Of a stretch of DNA of 64,000 nt, positions 34,395 to 43,295 are shown piece by piece. Both the position numbers and the translations under genes were made by a program. The stretch is from assembly GCA_020637235.1 (NCBI GenBank), contig JACJWG010000007.1:1-64000 (forward strand), given 5' to 3'. Source of the stretch: Acidimicrobiaceae bacterium. GTDB lineage: Bacteria > Actinomycetota > Acidimicrobiia > Acidimicrobiales > Ilumatobacteraceae. Positions within the stretch are counted from its first letter, which is position 1; every line of letters starts with the position of its first letter. Under the pieces are notes generated by a model, which was given only the letters and a program-made list of their open reading frames with translations, ran no database searches and had not been told where the DNA came from.

Positions 34395-35957
34395 ATGCCG
34401 TCGACGGGGCGTAGGTTCCCGGCCACGTCACGTGCATCGACCGTCCCGGGGTTCAGCCAGCGACAACTCGTCACCGTGCTGAGCGCGCTGATCCTGGCCG
34501 TGTTCCTCGCGTCCCTCGACACGACGATCATCTCCACCGCGCTGCCCACCATCGCCGGGGAGTTCAACGCGTTCGAGAGCTTCGCCTGGGTCGGCACCGC
34601 CTACATCGTCACGTCCACCATCGCCACGCCACTGCTCGGCAAGTTGAGCGACATCTACGGCCGGCGGCTCGTGTTCCAGATCGCGATGACGGTGTTCCTC
34701 GTCGGCTCGCTGCTGTGCGGCCTCGCGCAGAGCATGGGTCAGCTCATCGCGTTCCGCGCCGTGCAGGGCCTCGGTGGCGGCGCGATCCAGGCGCTCGCGT
34801 TCTCGATCCTCGGCGACATCCTCCCGCCCCGCGAACGTGGCCGCTACATCGGCTACTTCACGATCGCGTTCGCCGGTGCGGCGATCCTCGGCCCGCTGGT
34901 CGGCGGCTTCATCATCGAACACTGGAGCTGGCCGTGGATCTTCTACATCAACGTGCCTGCGTGCCTCGCGGTGTCGGCCATCTGCCACCGCGCGCTGCGG
35001 TTGCCGTTCCCGCGACGTGAGGCCCGCATCGACCTGCTGGGCGCAGCGCTGCTCTCGGCCGGCATCGCGTGCCTCATGATCGCACTCGAGATCGGCCACG
35101 ATGGCTGGACCCGGGGGTCGACGCTCGGCCTGTTCGGCGTCGCCGCGCTGCTGCTGGTCGCGTTCATCGCCCAGGAGCGACGGGCGAGCGACCCGATGAT
35201 CCCGTTGCGGCTGTTCGCGAACCCGGTGGTGCGCACCTGCGCGCTGCTCGGCATGAGCGCCGGTGTGATCGCGTTCGGCGCCGGCCAGTTCCTGCCGTTG
35301 TACTTCCAGGACTCGCTGTTCGTGTCGCCCACCGAATCGGGACTGCGGATGTTGCCGATGATGGTCGGTGTCACGATCACCACCTTCGGGGTCGGCCGGC
35401 TGATCGCCCACACGGGCGGCTACAAGCGCTGGCCGGTGATCGGCACCTGGTTGTCGGTCGTCGGCCTCGTGGGCATCGCCCAGATCGACGGCGGCACGCC
35501 GTATCTCTGGCTCGTGGTGCCGATGATCTTCATGGGCATGGGCTCGGGCTCGGTGTTCACGAGCACCTCGATCGCCACCCAGAACGCCGTCGACTTCCGC
35601 GACCTCGGCGTGGCCACCGCGACCGTCATGTTCTTCCGGTCGCTCGGCGGCTCGTTCGGCCTCGCCGTGTTCGGCACCGTGCTCAACGCCACCGTGCGCA
35701 GCGAGATCCCCTCGCGCATCGGGGTCGAGCCCGACGCCGCCGCCGGGTTCATCCGCTCCCCCGCCCAGATCGAGGCACTGCCGCAACTCGAGCGCACCGC
35801 CGTGATCGACACGATCGCACTCGGGGTGAGCCGCGTCTACTGGATCTGCGCGGCGGTGATGCTGATCGGCGCGGTGCTCGCGCTCGTCCTGCCCGAGCGT
35901 CCGCTGCGCACCCGCGCCGGGATCAGCGACGCGATGGAGAGCGCCGCCGCCGGGTGA
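34395..35957 (+). CDS. MFS drug exporter, DHA2 (14-span) family
   Basis: 520 residues from ATG 34395. About 14 membrane spans; the DHA2 signature is clear (L-D-T-T-I-I-S-T-A-L-P-T-I in span 1, GKLSDIYGRR in loop 2-3, G-P-L-V-G-G in span 5). It probably exports a hydrophobic compound by proton antiport. The start is uncertain: homology begins near residue 24, and a TAGGTT box at 34412 lies inside the annotated N-terminus with no in-frame ATG or GTG at leaderless distance; GTG 34476 would begin inside span 1. A small sequence error or unusual start is possible. Confidence 0.85.
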   Translation: MPSTGRRFPATSRASTVPGFSQRQLVTVLSALILAVFLASLDTTIISTALPTIAGEFNAFESFAWVGTAYIVTSTIATPLLGKLSDIYGRRLVFQIAMTVFLVGSLLCGLAQSMGQLIAFRAVQGLGGGAIQALAFSILGDILPPRERGRYIGYFTIAFAGAAILGPLVGGFIIEHWSWPWIFYINVPACLAVSAICHRALRLPFPRREARIDLLGAALLSAGIACLMIALEIGHDGWTRGSTLGLFGVAALLLVAFIAQERRASDPMIPLRLFANPVVRTCALLGMSAGVIAFGAGQFLPLYFQDSLFVSPTESGLRMLPMMVGVTITTFGVGRLIAHTGGYKRWPVIGTWLSVVGLVGIAQIDGGTPYLWLVVPMIFMGMGSGSVFTSTSIATQNAVDFRDLGVATATVMFFRSLGGSFGLAVFGTVLNATVRSEIPSRIGVEPDAAAGFIRSPAQIEALPQLERTAVIDTIALGVSRVYWICAAVMLIGAVLALVLPERPLRTRAGISDAMESAAAG

Positions 35958-35963
35958 GCGCCC

Positions 35964-37880
35964 TCAGCTCGACCCCGACCAGGTGGTGATCCGCTCCACA
36001 CGGAACACCAACAGCTCGACGAAGCGGGCGGCGCGGTACTGCACGTAGCGGTCGCGCAACGCCGATGCCAGCCGGCCGAGCGTCTCGCCGTCGACCGTGT
36101 CCGTCGGCACGCGGGACAGGTCGGCTCGCGCCCACCACAACTGCTGCCAGTCGTGACGATCCCAGTGCTCCACCAGCAGCGACGCCCGTGGGTCGGCCGC
36201 GGTGTTGGCCGACCGTCGCAGCGCCGTGCTGCGCTTGGGCTTGGCCGTGTCGACGGGGACCACCAGCAGGTCGTCGACGAGCGCATAGCACACCGGGACG
36301 GCATGCACGCCACGGTCGGGATCGACGCTCGACAGCACGCCGTGGTCGGCGAGCAACAGCCGCGCCCGGCCCGCGTCGGACCCGGCGACGATCGTGCCCG
36401 CCGGTCGATCGACCGGAGGTCTCGTCGTCGCCGGGGTGACCGGTCGCCCGGCGGGGTGCAGATCGAGCCGTTCGCCGTCACGTGGGACCACCGCGTTCCA
36501 CCCCAACTCCTCCGCGATGCGGCGACGCAGCGCGAGCGACGCACGCTCTTCGCCGTGCACCACGAACACCCCGCTCGGTGGCCGTGTGGCGGTGCCGAGC
36601 CAGTCGATCAGCTCGCTGCCGTCGGCGTGCACCGAGAAGCCGCCGAGGTCGCAGATCTCGGCGCGCACCGGCACGTAGCGACCGTGGATCTTCACCGACT
36701 CGGCACCCTCGACGAGCTGTCGCCCGCGAGTGCCGGCCGCCTGGAAGCCGACCAGCGCGACGGTGTTGGCCGGATCGGGCAGGAACTTCTCGAGGTGGTG
36801 CACCACGCGACCACCGGTCGCCATGCCGCTCCCGGCGATCACGATCGCCGGCCCGACCGACCGGCTGACGGCCTTCGAGCCCTCCGCGTCGAGCACCTCG
36901 TCGAGGTTCGGCAGCCGGAACAGCGTGCCGTCGCCGTGGAGGTCGGTGCGTACGTCCTCGGCGTGACCGTCGATCGCGTTGCGGTACACGTCGAGCGCCG
37001 CGAGCGCCATCGGGCTGTCGACGTACACCGGCACGGGTGGCAGTCGACCGGCCTCCGCCAACTGACGCAGGTGGTACAGCAGCACCTCGGTGCGGTCGAC
37101 GGCGAAGGCGGGGATGATCACCTTGCCACCGCGGGCGACGGTTCGTCCGATCACGGCGGCGAGCACCTCGACGGTGTCGTCGGCGGCGTGCTCACGGTCG
37201 CCGTAGGTGCTCTCGACGACCACCCAGTCGGTCTCGCCGATCGCCACGGGAGGTCGCAGCACCGGATGCTGCTGGCGGCCGAGGTCGCCGGAGAAGGTGA
37301 TGCTCACCGGTCGGGCATCACCGCCCGGGTCGGCGTCGAGCCACAGACGAAGGACCGCCGAGCCGAGGATGTGCCCGGCGGGGTCGAATCGGGCCGCCAC
37401 GCCCTCCACCACCTCGAAACGCTCCCCGAAGGCCTGCGGCACGAGACGATCGAGCGCGGTCCACGCGTCGTCCTCGGTGTAGAGGGCCAACGCAGGGCGG
37501 TGTCGCGAATAGCCGGTGCGGTTGGCGAAGCGGGCCTCTTCCTCCTGCAGCCGGCCGCTGTCGGGCAGCACGACCGACATCAGCTTGCCGGTGTCGTAGG
37601 TGACGTACACCGGCCCCCGGAACCCGGCGTTCACCAGCCGGGGCAGGTAGCCGCAATGATCGAGGTGGGCGTGGGTGATGATCACCGCGTCCAGGTCGCG
37701 CGGAGCGATCGGGAACGCCGCCCAGTTGCGTTCCCGGAGATCCTTCAGGCCCTGGAACAGACCGGCGTCGACGAGGATGCGCCGATCACCCACCTCCAGC
37801 AGGAACCGGCTGCCCGTCACCGTTCGCACGCCCCCCAGCGTGGTGAGCGCGAGTGCGGGCCGAACGGTGGTACCGGTCAT
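35964..37880 (-). CDS. MBL/beta-CASP RNase-like protein fused to an F420/FMN-binding PPOX domain
   Basis: 638 residues from ATG 37880, AGGAGG well placed upstream. Residues 1-~460 are a metallo-beta-lactamase/beta-CASP/RMMBL protein of the CPSF73-like type: H70-A-H72-L-D74-H75 zinc motif, S-G-D-L-G, S-G-M-A-T-G-G, S-V-H-A-D, V-V-H-G-E. This predicts an RNA-processing nuclease. After a Thr/Pro-rich linker (~460-485), the last ~145 residues match Rv0121-type PPOX/F420-dependent flavin-reductase-like proteins (V-H-A-V-P-V-C-Y-A-L, K-P-K-R-S-T-A-L-R-R, N-T-A-A-D-P-R-A-S-L-L-V-E-H-W). I do not know this fusion. It converges with the MFS gene, 6 bp apart. Confidence 0.85.
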   Translation of the reverse strand: MTGTTVRPALALTTLGGVRTVTGSRFLLEVGDRRILVDAGLFQGLKDLRERNWAAFPIAPRDLDAVIITHAHLDHCGYLPRLVNAGFRGPVYVTYDTGKLMSVVLPDSGRLQEEEARFANRTGYSRHRPALALYTEDDAWTALDRLVPQAFGERFEVVEGVAARFDPAGHILGSAVLRLWLDADPGGDARPVSITFSGDLGRQQHPVLRPPVAIGETDWVVVESTYGDREHAADDTVEVLAAVIGRTVARGGKVIIPAFAVDRTEVLLYHLRQLAEAGRLPPVPVYVDSPMALAALDVYRNAIDGHAEDVRTDLHGDGTLFRLPNLDEVLDAEGSKAVSRSVGPAIVIAGSGMATGGRVVHHLEKFLPDPANTVALVGFQAAGTRGRQLVEGAESVKIHGRYVPVRAEICDLGGFSVHADGSELIDWLGTATRPPSGVFVVHGEERASLALRRRIAEELGWNAVVPRDGERLDLHPAGRPVTPATTRPPVDRPAGTIVAGSDAGRARLLLADHGVLSSVDPDRGVHAVPVCYALVDDLLVVPVDTAKPKRSTALRRSANTAADPRASLLVEHWDRHDWQQLWWARADLSRVPTDTVDGETLGRLASALRDRYVQYRAARFVELLVFRVERITTWSGSS

Positions 37881-38032
37881 GACGACCTCCTCGTGATCAT
37901 CGTGACGCAGACGGCCGCCTGCCGACAGGGTCGATGGTCGGGCGGCGGCACGAGTGGATGCGTGACGCGATCCCCCGTTCGGGGACGGTCGATCACGTCG
38001 CCCGCTCCCCCATCGCGGTGACAGGAGGATCC
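37881..38032. promoter_or_regulatory. Divergent intergenic region
   Basis: 152 bp between two genes that point away from each other. Each start has its own AGGAGG (minus strand before 37880; plus strand at 38023-38028, four nt before ATG 38033). I cannot pick -35/-10 boxes with confidence. Confidence 0.5.
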
Positions 38033-39175
38033 ATGTCAGTGTCGAACGCGAACGAGAACCTCCTCGACGCGCACCGCGCCGAGCTCGCGCATCTCGAGAG
38101 CCAGGTCGCTGCGATCCGCCGTTCGCAGGCGGTGATCACCTTCGATCTCGACGGCACGGTGTTGGACGCGAACGACAACTTCCTCACCACGCTCGGCTAC
38201 CAGTTGGGCGAAGTGCGCGGTCGACACCATCGCATGTTCGTCGATCCCGAGGAGGCGCGATCGGCGGCGTACGACGAGTTCTGGCAGACGTTGCGCCGCG
38301 GCGAGTTCCTCGCCTCACGATTCCGGCGGATCGGCAAGGGCGGGCGTGAGGTCTGGATCGAGGCGACCTACAACCCGATCCTCGACGCCGACCAGCGGCC
38401 GTATCAGGTGGTGAAGTTCGCGACCGACGTGACGCCGCAGGTGCGTCTGCTGCAGGACCTGAAGGCGCTGATCGACGAGAACTTCCGGGAGATCGACCTG
38501 GCCGTCGAACGGGTCGCCGAGCAGAGCGCTCAGGCGGCGCTGCAGGCGGGGCACACGGCGAGCAACGTGGAGTCGGTCGCCACTGGTGCGCACCAGCTGG
38601 CAGCCTCGGTGGCCGAGATCGCACAGAGCATGTCGTCGTCGCGGCGGTCGGCCGATGCCGCTCATGGACACACGGCCAACGGCAGCGACGCGACGCAGCG
38701 CCTGCTCGTGGCCGCCACGTCCATCGGCGGCATCGTCGGGGTGATCCAGACGATCGCCAGCCAGATCAACCTCCTGTCGCTGAACGCGGCGATCGAAGCC
38801 GCTCGTGCGGGCGACGCAGGACGCGGATTCGCCGTGGTGGCCAACGAGGTCAAGACCCTCGCGAAGCAGGCCGCCGAGGCGACGGTGCGGATCTCCGAGG
38901 AGATCGACGGCGTGCGCCAGGTCAGCTCGGAGGTCGCGCAGGCGCTGACGGGTATCGGCGCAGCCATGGACTCGGTGCTGGAGTCGGTGGCCTCGACGGC
39001 GAGTGCCGTCGAGGAGCAGAGCGCCGTCACGCGGTCGATGTCGGCCTCGATGGACGACGCGTCGGGCGCGATGTCGCACATCTCCGGCAACATCGGGCAG
39101 ATCTCGTCGGCCGTGGATCAGGTGGCATCGGTCGTGTCGCGGACCCGGCACGCCGCCGAGGGGCTCGCCCGCTGA
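38033..39175 (+). CDS. Soluble PAS-methyl-accepting chemoreceptor
   Basis: 380 residues, with start set by AGGAGG. One PAS domain (~28-145: VITFDLDGTVLDAN, W-I-E-A-T-Y-N-P-I, K-F-A-T-D-V-T) is followed by a methyl-accepting signalling domain with the conserved hairpin tip Q-I-N-L-L-S-L-N-A-A-I-E-A-A-R-A-G-D-A-G-R-G-F-A-V-V-A-x-E-V. No membrane segment, so it is cytoplasmic and would sense an internal or diffusible cue such as redox through PAS. No che or flagellar genes are in the window; its CheA partner must lie elsewhere. Confidence 0.92.
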   Translation: MSVSNANENLLDAHRAELAHLESQVAAIRRSQAVITFDLDGTVLDANDNFLTTLGYQLGEVRGRHHRMFVDPEEARSAAYDEFWQTLRRGEFLASRFRRIGKGGREVWIEATYNPILDADQRPYQVVKFATDVTPQVRLLQDLKALIDENFREIDLAVERVAEQSAQAALQAGHTASNVESVATGAHQLAASVAEIAQSMSSSRRSADAAHGHTANGSDATQRLLVAATSIGGIVGVIQTIASQINLLSLNAAIEAARAGDAGRGFAVVANEVKTLAKQAAEATVRISEEIDGVRQVSSEVAQALTGIGAAMDSVLESVASTASAVEEQSAVTRSMSASMDDASGAMSHISGNIGQISSAVDQVASVVSRTRHAAEGLAR

Positions 39176-39192
39176 TCCGCGACCGCCGCAGA

Positions 39193-39921
39193 TCAGGGCA
39201 GCGAGACGATCGCCTCGTGCTCGAGGGTGGCGACCACCCGATCGTCGACGACGACCTCGACGTCGAGCACGGCCCGTTCACCGGCGGCCGACGCGATCCG
39301 GCGCACCACCGTGCTGCGTACGAGCGCCGACGCGCCCGACGGCACCGGGCCGTGGTGTCGAACGATCGAGCGCACGTGGATCCAGCTGCCCCGAGCGACC
39401 TCGGTGTGGACCACGTGGTTGGCGAGTGCCGGCCACACCGCCGGGTGCACCACACCGAGCTCGCGACACAGGCGCAGGTCGTCGCCGGCCCGTTCGCCGT
39501 AGTCGGATCCCCACTCCCCCACGAGTGCCACCTGCTTGTCGGGCACGGGCTCGCCGTCACGCCGGGCGGCGGCGACCGGATCGGCGATCGCCGCCCGCAC
39601 CAGCGCCCGTGGCTGCTCGGGCTCGTCGGTGACCGCCTCGACCACCACGGCGTCGCCGTCGGGGCGGGGCACGCAGCGCACACGGTCGCCGTCGAACACC
39701 GGGCGACGGAAACGCACCTCGGCGATGCCGCCTGACAGCCACGCCTCGCCCCATCCTGCGATCAACGGGTGCACGAGGTAGGCGTAGGTGGTGACACCCG
39801 CGACGAGGGCCCGAGGAAACCCTGCGGCCTGCGCCCCTGCATCGGTGTGGATCGGGTTGCGGGCGTGTTCGGGCAGGTTCTGCGCGAGCACCTCCCAGGG
39901 TCGAACCGCGGTCGTGTCCAC
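39193..39921 (-). CDS. MaoC-like hot-dog-fold protein
   Basis: 242 residues from GTG 39921. A MaoC/hydratase-like N-terminal domain is suggested by A-R-N-P-I-H-T-D-A-G-A-Q-A-A-G-F-P-R-A-L-V-A-G-V-T, the region that carries the catalytic Asp/His pair in enoyl-CoA hydratases. A second hot-dog-like half follows (S-W-I-H-V-R-S-I, V-L-D-V-E-V). A role in acyl-CoA hydration or thioester handling is likely; the substrate is unknown. TACCGT lies 6 nt before the GTG with no ribosome site. It is divergent from the monooxygenase gene. Confidence 0.75.
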   Translation of the reverse strand: MDTTAVRPWEVLAQNLPEHARNPIHTDAGAQAAGFPRALVAGVTTYAYLVHPLIAGWGEAWLSGGIAEVRFRRPVFDGDRVRCVPRPDGDAVVVEAVTDEPEQPRALVRAAIADPVAAARRDGEPVPDKQVALVGEWGSDYGERAGDDLRLCRELGVVHPAVWPALANHVVHTEVARGSWIHVRSIVRHHGPVPSGASALVRSTVVRRIASAAGERAVLDVEVVVDDRVVATLEHEAIVSLP

Positions 39922-39927
39922 CTGGGC

Positions 39928-39933
39928 ACGGTA
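39928..39933 (-). promoter_or_regulatory. -10 box for leaderless maoC-like transcript
   Basis: Reads TACCGT on the minus strand, 6 nt before GTG 39921. Confidence 0.5.
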
Positions 39934-40015
39934 CCCCGCGGGCAGCGAGTGCCCGGGACCGAGGTCCCGCCGGTGTCGACGCGTGCGTGAACGGCGCGTG
40001 ACGACCCGCGAGGTG

Positions 40016-40046
40016 GTATTGATGCCATCAATACTCGTGGTACGGT
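40016..40046 (+). promoter_or_regulatory. Promoter with 19-bp palindromic operator upstream of the monooxygenase
   Basis: GTATTGATG (40016-40024), one base C, then CATCAATAC (40026-40034): a perfect 9+1+9 palindrome and strikingly AT-rich for this region. TTGATG inside it (40019-40024) is a possible -35 element, 16 nt from TACGGT (40041-40046), the likely -10. A protein bound here would block polymerase. The co-operonic XRE-cupin protein is the obvious candidate. Confidence 0.65.
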
Positions 40047-40088
40047 CGCCGCACACACCACGTCGAGCTGCACCGGGAGGGTGAGCAC

Positions 40089-41249
40089 ATGAAGGTCGGA
40101 GCATTCTTCTTCGGCGGCGTCGAGATGTCGGACCAGGGCGCCGGCGGCGCCGCACCGATGGACCGCTACTACGACAACCAGACCTGCTGGGACGCCACGC
40201 TCAAGTACATCGATGCCGGCATCGAGGCCGACCGGCTCGGCTACGACAGCTTCTGGACCACCGAGCACCACTTCCAGTACGAGGGCTACGAGGTCATCCC
40301 GAACGGCTTGCTGATCTCCACCTGGATCGCGGCCAAGACCCAGAACGTGCGCCTCGGTGCGATGTTCAACGTGGTGCCGCAGTGGCACCCGCTCAAGTTG
40401 GCCGAGGACTTCGCCACCCTGCACAACCTGTCGGGTGGCCGCGGCATGCTCGGCGTGGGACGCGGCACCGTGCCGCGCGAGATCCTGCACCTCAACCACG
40501 ACCAGATCTCGATCGGTTCGACCGACAACCCGGACATGGTGGCCGACGACGCCCGCAACCGGGAGTGGTTCGAGGAGGCGATGGAGGTGATCCACCTGGC
40601 CCTCACACAGGAGAAGTTCTCGCACACCGGCAAGTACTTCACCTTCCCGATGCCGGGCATCCCCGATCGCGGTACCACCGTCACGAGCCTCACCCTCGTG
40701 CCCCGACCGCTGTACCCGTACGAGACGTGGCAGGCGGCCACCAGCCCCGCCTCGGTCGACTACTGCCCCACCGTCGATCACGGTGCCGTGTTCTGGAACC
40801 AGCACCCGGTGTTCACCAAGCGCGCCTGGGACCGCTACGCCGAGGTGTACGAACAGACCCACGGCACCGCGCTCGCCACCGGCGACAAGCGCATGATCGT
40901 GCTCAACCTGTGCATCGAGGACACGCACGAAGCCGCGATCGAGAGCGCCCGCCCGGGTCACGACGAGTTCTGGAAGTTCCTCGGCCCCTACGGCTGGAGC
41001 CGCGGCTACATGGGCCCCGACGGCAAGCCGGTCGGGCCCGGCCTCATCCCGACGCTCGAGCAGTCGATGGAGCAGCGCACGATCCTCGTCGGTTCGCCCG
41101 AGGAGGTCGCTGCAGGGGTGCAGGCGTACAAGGACGAGCTCGGCGTCGAGTACCTGACGATCTACCCGCACCTGCCGGGCGACCCGTACGCGAAGGCCGT
41201 CGAGCAGATGGAACGGTTCCAGACCGAGGTCATGCCGCTGGTGTCGTGA
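40089..41249 (+). CDS. Luciferase-like monooxygenase (flavin/F420-dependent)
   Basis: 386 residues with GGGAGGGTGAG in front of the ATG. TIM-barrel motifs of the bacterial luciferase-like family: M-K-V-G-A-F-F-F, A-D-R-L-G-Y-D-S-F-W-T-T-E-H-H-F, L-H-N-L-S-G-G-R, L-G-V-G-R-G and a C-terminal V-G-S-P-E-E-V. It needs FMNH2 or F420H2 and probably oxidises a small organic compound. It begins a two-gene operon: the regulator start overlaps its stop (GTGA). Confidence 0.88.
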   Translation: MKVGAFFFGGVEMSDQGAGGAAPMDRYYDNQTCWDATLKYIDAGIEADRLGYDSFWTTEHHFQYEGYEVIPNGLLISTWIAAKTQNVRLGAMFNVVPQWHPLKLAEDFATLHNLSGGRGMLGVGRGTVPREILHLNHDQISIGSTDNPDMVADDARNREWFEEAMEVIHLALTQEKFSHTGKYFTFPMPGIPDRGTTVTSLTLVPRPLYPYETWQAATSPASVDYCPTVDHGAVFWNQHPVFTKRAWDRYAEVYEQTHGTALATGDKRMIVLNLCIEDTHEAAIESARPGHDEFWKFLGPYGWSRGYMGPDGKPVGPGLIPTLEQSMEQRTILVGSPEEVAAGVQAYKDELGVEYLTIYPHLPGDPYAKAVEQMERFQTEVMPLVS

Positions 41250-41845
41250 CACCGCCCACGGACGCTGCCGCCGGCACGGCAGCCGCCTCGGATCTCCGCC
41301 CCGAGCGGTCCGCCACGCTCGCTGCGGAGATCCGCCGCCGCCGACTCGACGCCGGCTTCACGCTCGTCCAGCTCGCCGAACGGTCGGGGCTGTCGCAACC
41401 GTTCCTGTCGCAGGTAGAGAACGAGCGCGCCCAGCCGTCGATGGAGTCGCTCGCCCGCATCGCGCAGGCGCTCGGCACCACGCCGCAATCGTTGTTCGCC
41501 GCGCCGGCGGGCCACGCCGCCCCGCTCGCCGTGGTTCGCTCGGGTGACGATCCCGGCGGGCCGTCCACCTATCGACCGCTGGTGGCGGGTGACGCCCCGT
41601 TCCACGTGGTCGAGTTCACCGAGCTGCCGTTCGAGTTCGTCGACCCGTGGACCCACGACGGCTTCGAGGCGGCGTACGTGGTGCGTGGCCGCGTGGAGAT
41701 CGACGTCGGCGGCACACTCACACGGCTCGGGCCCGGCGATTCGGTGAGCTACGACGCCCGACTGCCGCACCGCCACCGATCGCTCGGCCGCCGCCCGGCT
41801 CGCCTGCTGCTGATCGAGACCAGCACCCGGCACCCCCACCTCTGA
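41246..41845 (+). CDS. XRE-family regulator with C-terminal cupin
   Basis: 199 residues from GTG 41246. The helix-turn-helix covers ~27-85 (EIRRRRLDAGFTLVQLAERSG, L-S-Q-P-F-L-S-Q-V-E-N-E-R). A single cupin follows (~115-195: VVRGRVEIDVGG, G-P-G-D-S-V-S-Y). This HTH-cupin layout is typical of regulators that sense a small ligand in the cupin. Translational coupling to the monooxygenase and the palindrome over the operon promoter suggest autoregulation, with the enzyme's substrate as the possible ligand. Confidence 0.9.
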   Translation: MTPPTDAAAGTAAASDLRPERSATLAAEIRRRRLDAGFTLVQLAERSGLSQPFLSQVENERAQPSMESLARIAQALGTTPQSLFAAPAGHAAPLAVVRSGDDPGGPSTYRPLVAGDAPFHVVEFTELPFEFVDPWTHDGFEAAYVVRGRVEIDVGGTLTRLGPGDSVSYDARLPHRHRSLGRRPARLLLIETSTRHPHL

Positions 41846-41856
41846 CGCACCCCCAG

Positions 41857-41905
41857 GTTCTGGTCGCGTCTCGTCACGCTGAGCGTGAGGATGCGCGACC
41901 AGAAC
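41857..41905. repeat. Nested intergenic palindrome
   Basis: Outer arms GTTCTGGTCGCG (41857-41868) and CGCGACCAGAAC (41894-41905) are a perfect 12 bp. Inner arms TCACGCT and AGCGTGA surround a single G at the centre. It lies between the regulator stop and the KAS III start. It may serve as a bidirectional terminator, or be a REP-like element. Confidence 0.8.
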
Positions 41906-41952
41906 GTCCGTCACGGGCAGGGCGTCGCTCGTCGGCAAGAATCGTCGGTTGC

Positions 41953-43107
41953 ATGAACACCGCCCCCATCGCCCCGTCCGTCGTCGTCACCGGCACCGGA
42001 CTCGCCCATCCACCGCACACCGTCAGCAACGCCGAGCTCGTGGCATCGCTCGCCGAGTCGGTGCGCATCTGGAACGACGCCCACGCCGACGAGATCGAGC
42101 GTGGCGAGGTCGCCGCACGTGCCGTGCCCGACGAGGAGTTCATCGTGAAGGCCTCCGGCATCCGGTCGCGGTACGTGATCGAGAAGGAGGGCGTGCTCGA
42201 CCCGATGCGCATGCGCCCGCTGCTGCCGCGGCGCAGCGAGGACGAACTCGGCATCCAGGCCGAGATGTCGTTGCCGGCGGTGATGGATGCACTCGACCAA
42301 GCCGGTCGCACGCCCGCCGACGTGGACGCGATCATCGTCGGATGCTCCAACCTGCAGCGCGCCTACCCGGCGGTGTCGATCGAGCTGCAGGACGCACTCG
42401 GCGCTCGGGGCTGGGCGTACGACATGAACGTCGCGTGCAGTTCGGCCACGTTCTCGATGCAGGCGGCCGTCGACGCGCTGCGCGGTGGCTCGGCCGACTG
42501 CGTCGTGGTGGTCAACCCCGAGATCACCTCCGGCCACAACAACTTCGAGCTCCGCGACTTCCACTTCATCTTCGGTGACGCCTGCACCGCCGTCGTCCTG
42601 GAGCGCGCCGACGACGCCGTCGCCGACGAACGCTGGCAGGTGCTCGGCACCAAGCTCGCCACCCAGTTCTCCAACAACATCCGCAACGACTTCGGGTTCC
42701 TCAACTCCAGCGAGGACCGGACGGGCGACGACCGCGACCCCCACGAGCTGATCTTCCGTCAGCGCGGCCAGCAGGTGTTCAAGGAGGTGTCGCCGATGGT
42801 GGCGACGCACATCCGCGATCACCTGGAGGCGCTGGCCCTCGACCCGCAGGCCATCCGACGGTTCTGGCTGCACCAGGCCAACCTGAAGATGAACCAGCTG
42901 ATCGCGAAGAGCGTGCTCGGCCGGGTGCCCGACGAGGACGAGGCACCCGTGGTGCTCGACGAGTTCGCCAACACCAGCTCGGCCGGCTCGGTGATCGCGT
43001 TCCACCGCCACCGGGCCGACCTGGCTGCGGGCGACCTCGGCGTCATCTGCAGCTTCGGCGCCGGCTACTCCGTCGGCAGCGTGGTGGTGCGCAAGCTCCA
43101 GGTGTAA
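41953..43107 (+). CDS. 3-oxoacyl-ACP synthase III-like enzyme
   Basis: 384 residues, about 60 longer than classical FabH because of an insert after the first strand-helix unit. The triad is present: Cys162 (NVACSSATF), His307 (WLHQANLKMN) and Asn340 (E-F-A-N-T-S-S-A-G). The C-terminal G-A-G-Y-S-V-G-S is usual. It should condense an acyl-CoA starter with malonyl-ACP, or act as a related beta-ketoacyl synthase in lipid or natural-product formation. No ACP or other fatty-acid genes are adjacent. Confidence 0.88.
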   Translation: MNTAPIAPSVVVTGTGLAHPPHTVSNAELVASLAESVRIWNDAHADEIERGEVAARAVPDEEFIVKASGIRSRYVIEKEGVLDPMRMRPLLPRRSEDELGIQAEMSLPAVMDALDQAGRTPADVDAIIVGCSNLQRAYPAVSIELQDALGARGWAYDMNVACSSATFSMQAAVDALRGGSADCVVVVNPEITSGHNNFELRDFHFIFGDACTAVVLERADDAVADERWQVLGTKLATQFSNNIRNDFGFLNSSEDRTGDDRDPHELIFRQRGQQVFKEVSPMVATHIRDHLEALALDPQAIRRFWLHQANLKMNQLIAKSVLGRVPDEDEAPVVLDEFANTSSAGSVIAFHRHRADLAAGDLGVICSFGAGYSVGSVVVRKLQV

Positions 43108-43234
43108 CCGGCAACTCCGGCGTGAGTCGTGGTCGCCGTGAGTCAGTTCGTCGCCATACACCTCGATGCCGCCGCGACCGCCGGAACACCGGTACGAGGC
43201 AGGGTCGAGGTGGTGTTGCACGCGACACATCGTC

Positions 43235-43267
43235 TTGACCGGTACAGTCCGATCGGTTACTGTACCG
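43235..43267 (+). promoter_or_regulatory. Near-consensus promoter overlapped by an inverted repeat
   Basis: TTGACC (43235-43240), 17 bp, TACTGT (43258-43263): one of the best sigma-70-type promoters in the window. CGGTACAGT (43240-43248) and ACTGTACCG (43259-43267) are perfect 9-bp inverted arms that cover it, and a further TACAG half-site follows, making CTGTA-N4-TACAG. This looks like a tightly repressed promoter, possibly TetR-type. Confidence 0.7.
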
Positions 43268-43295
43268 ATACAGACGACAGACCAGGAGACCTCCG

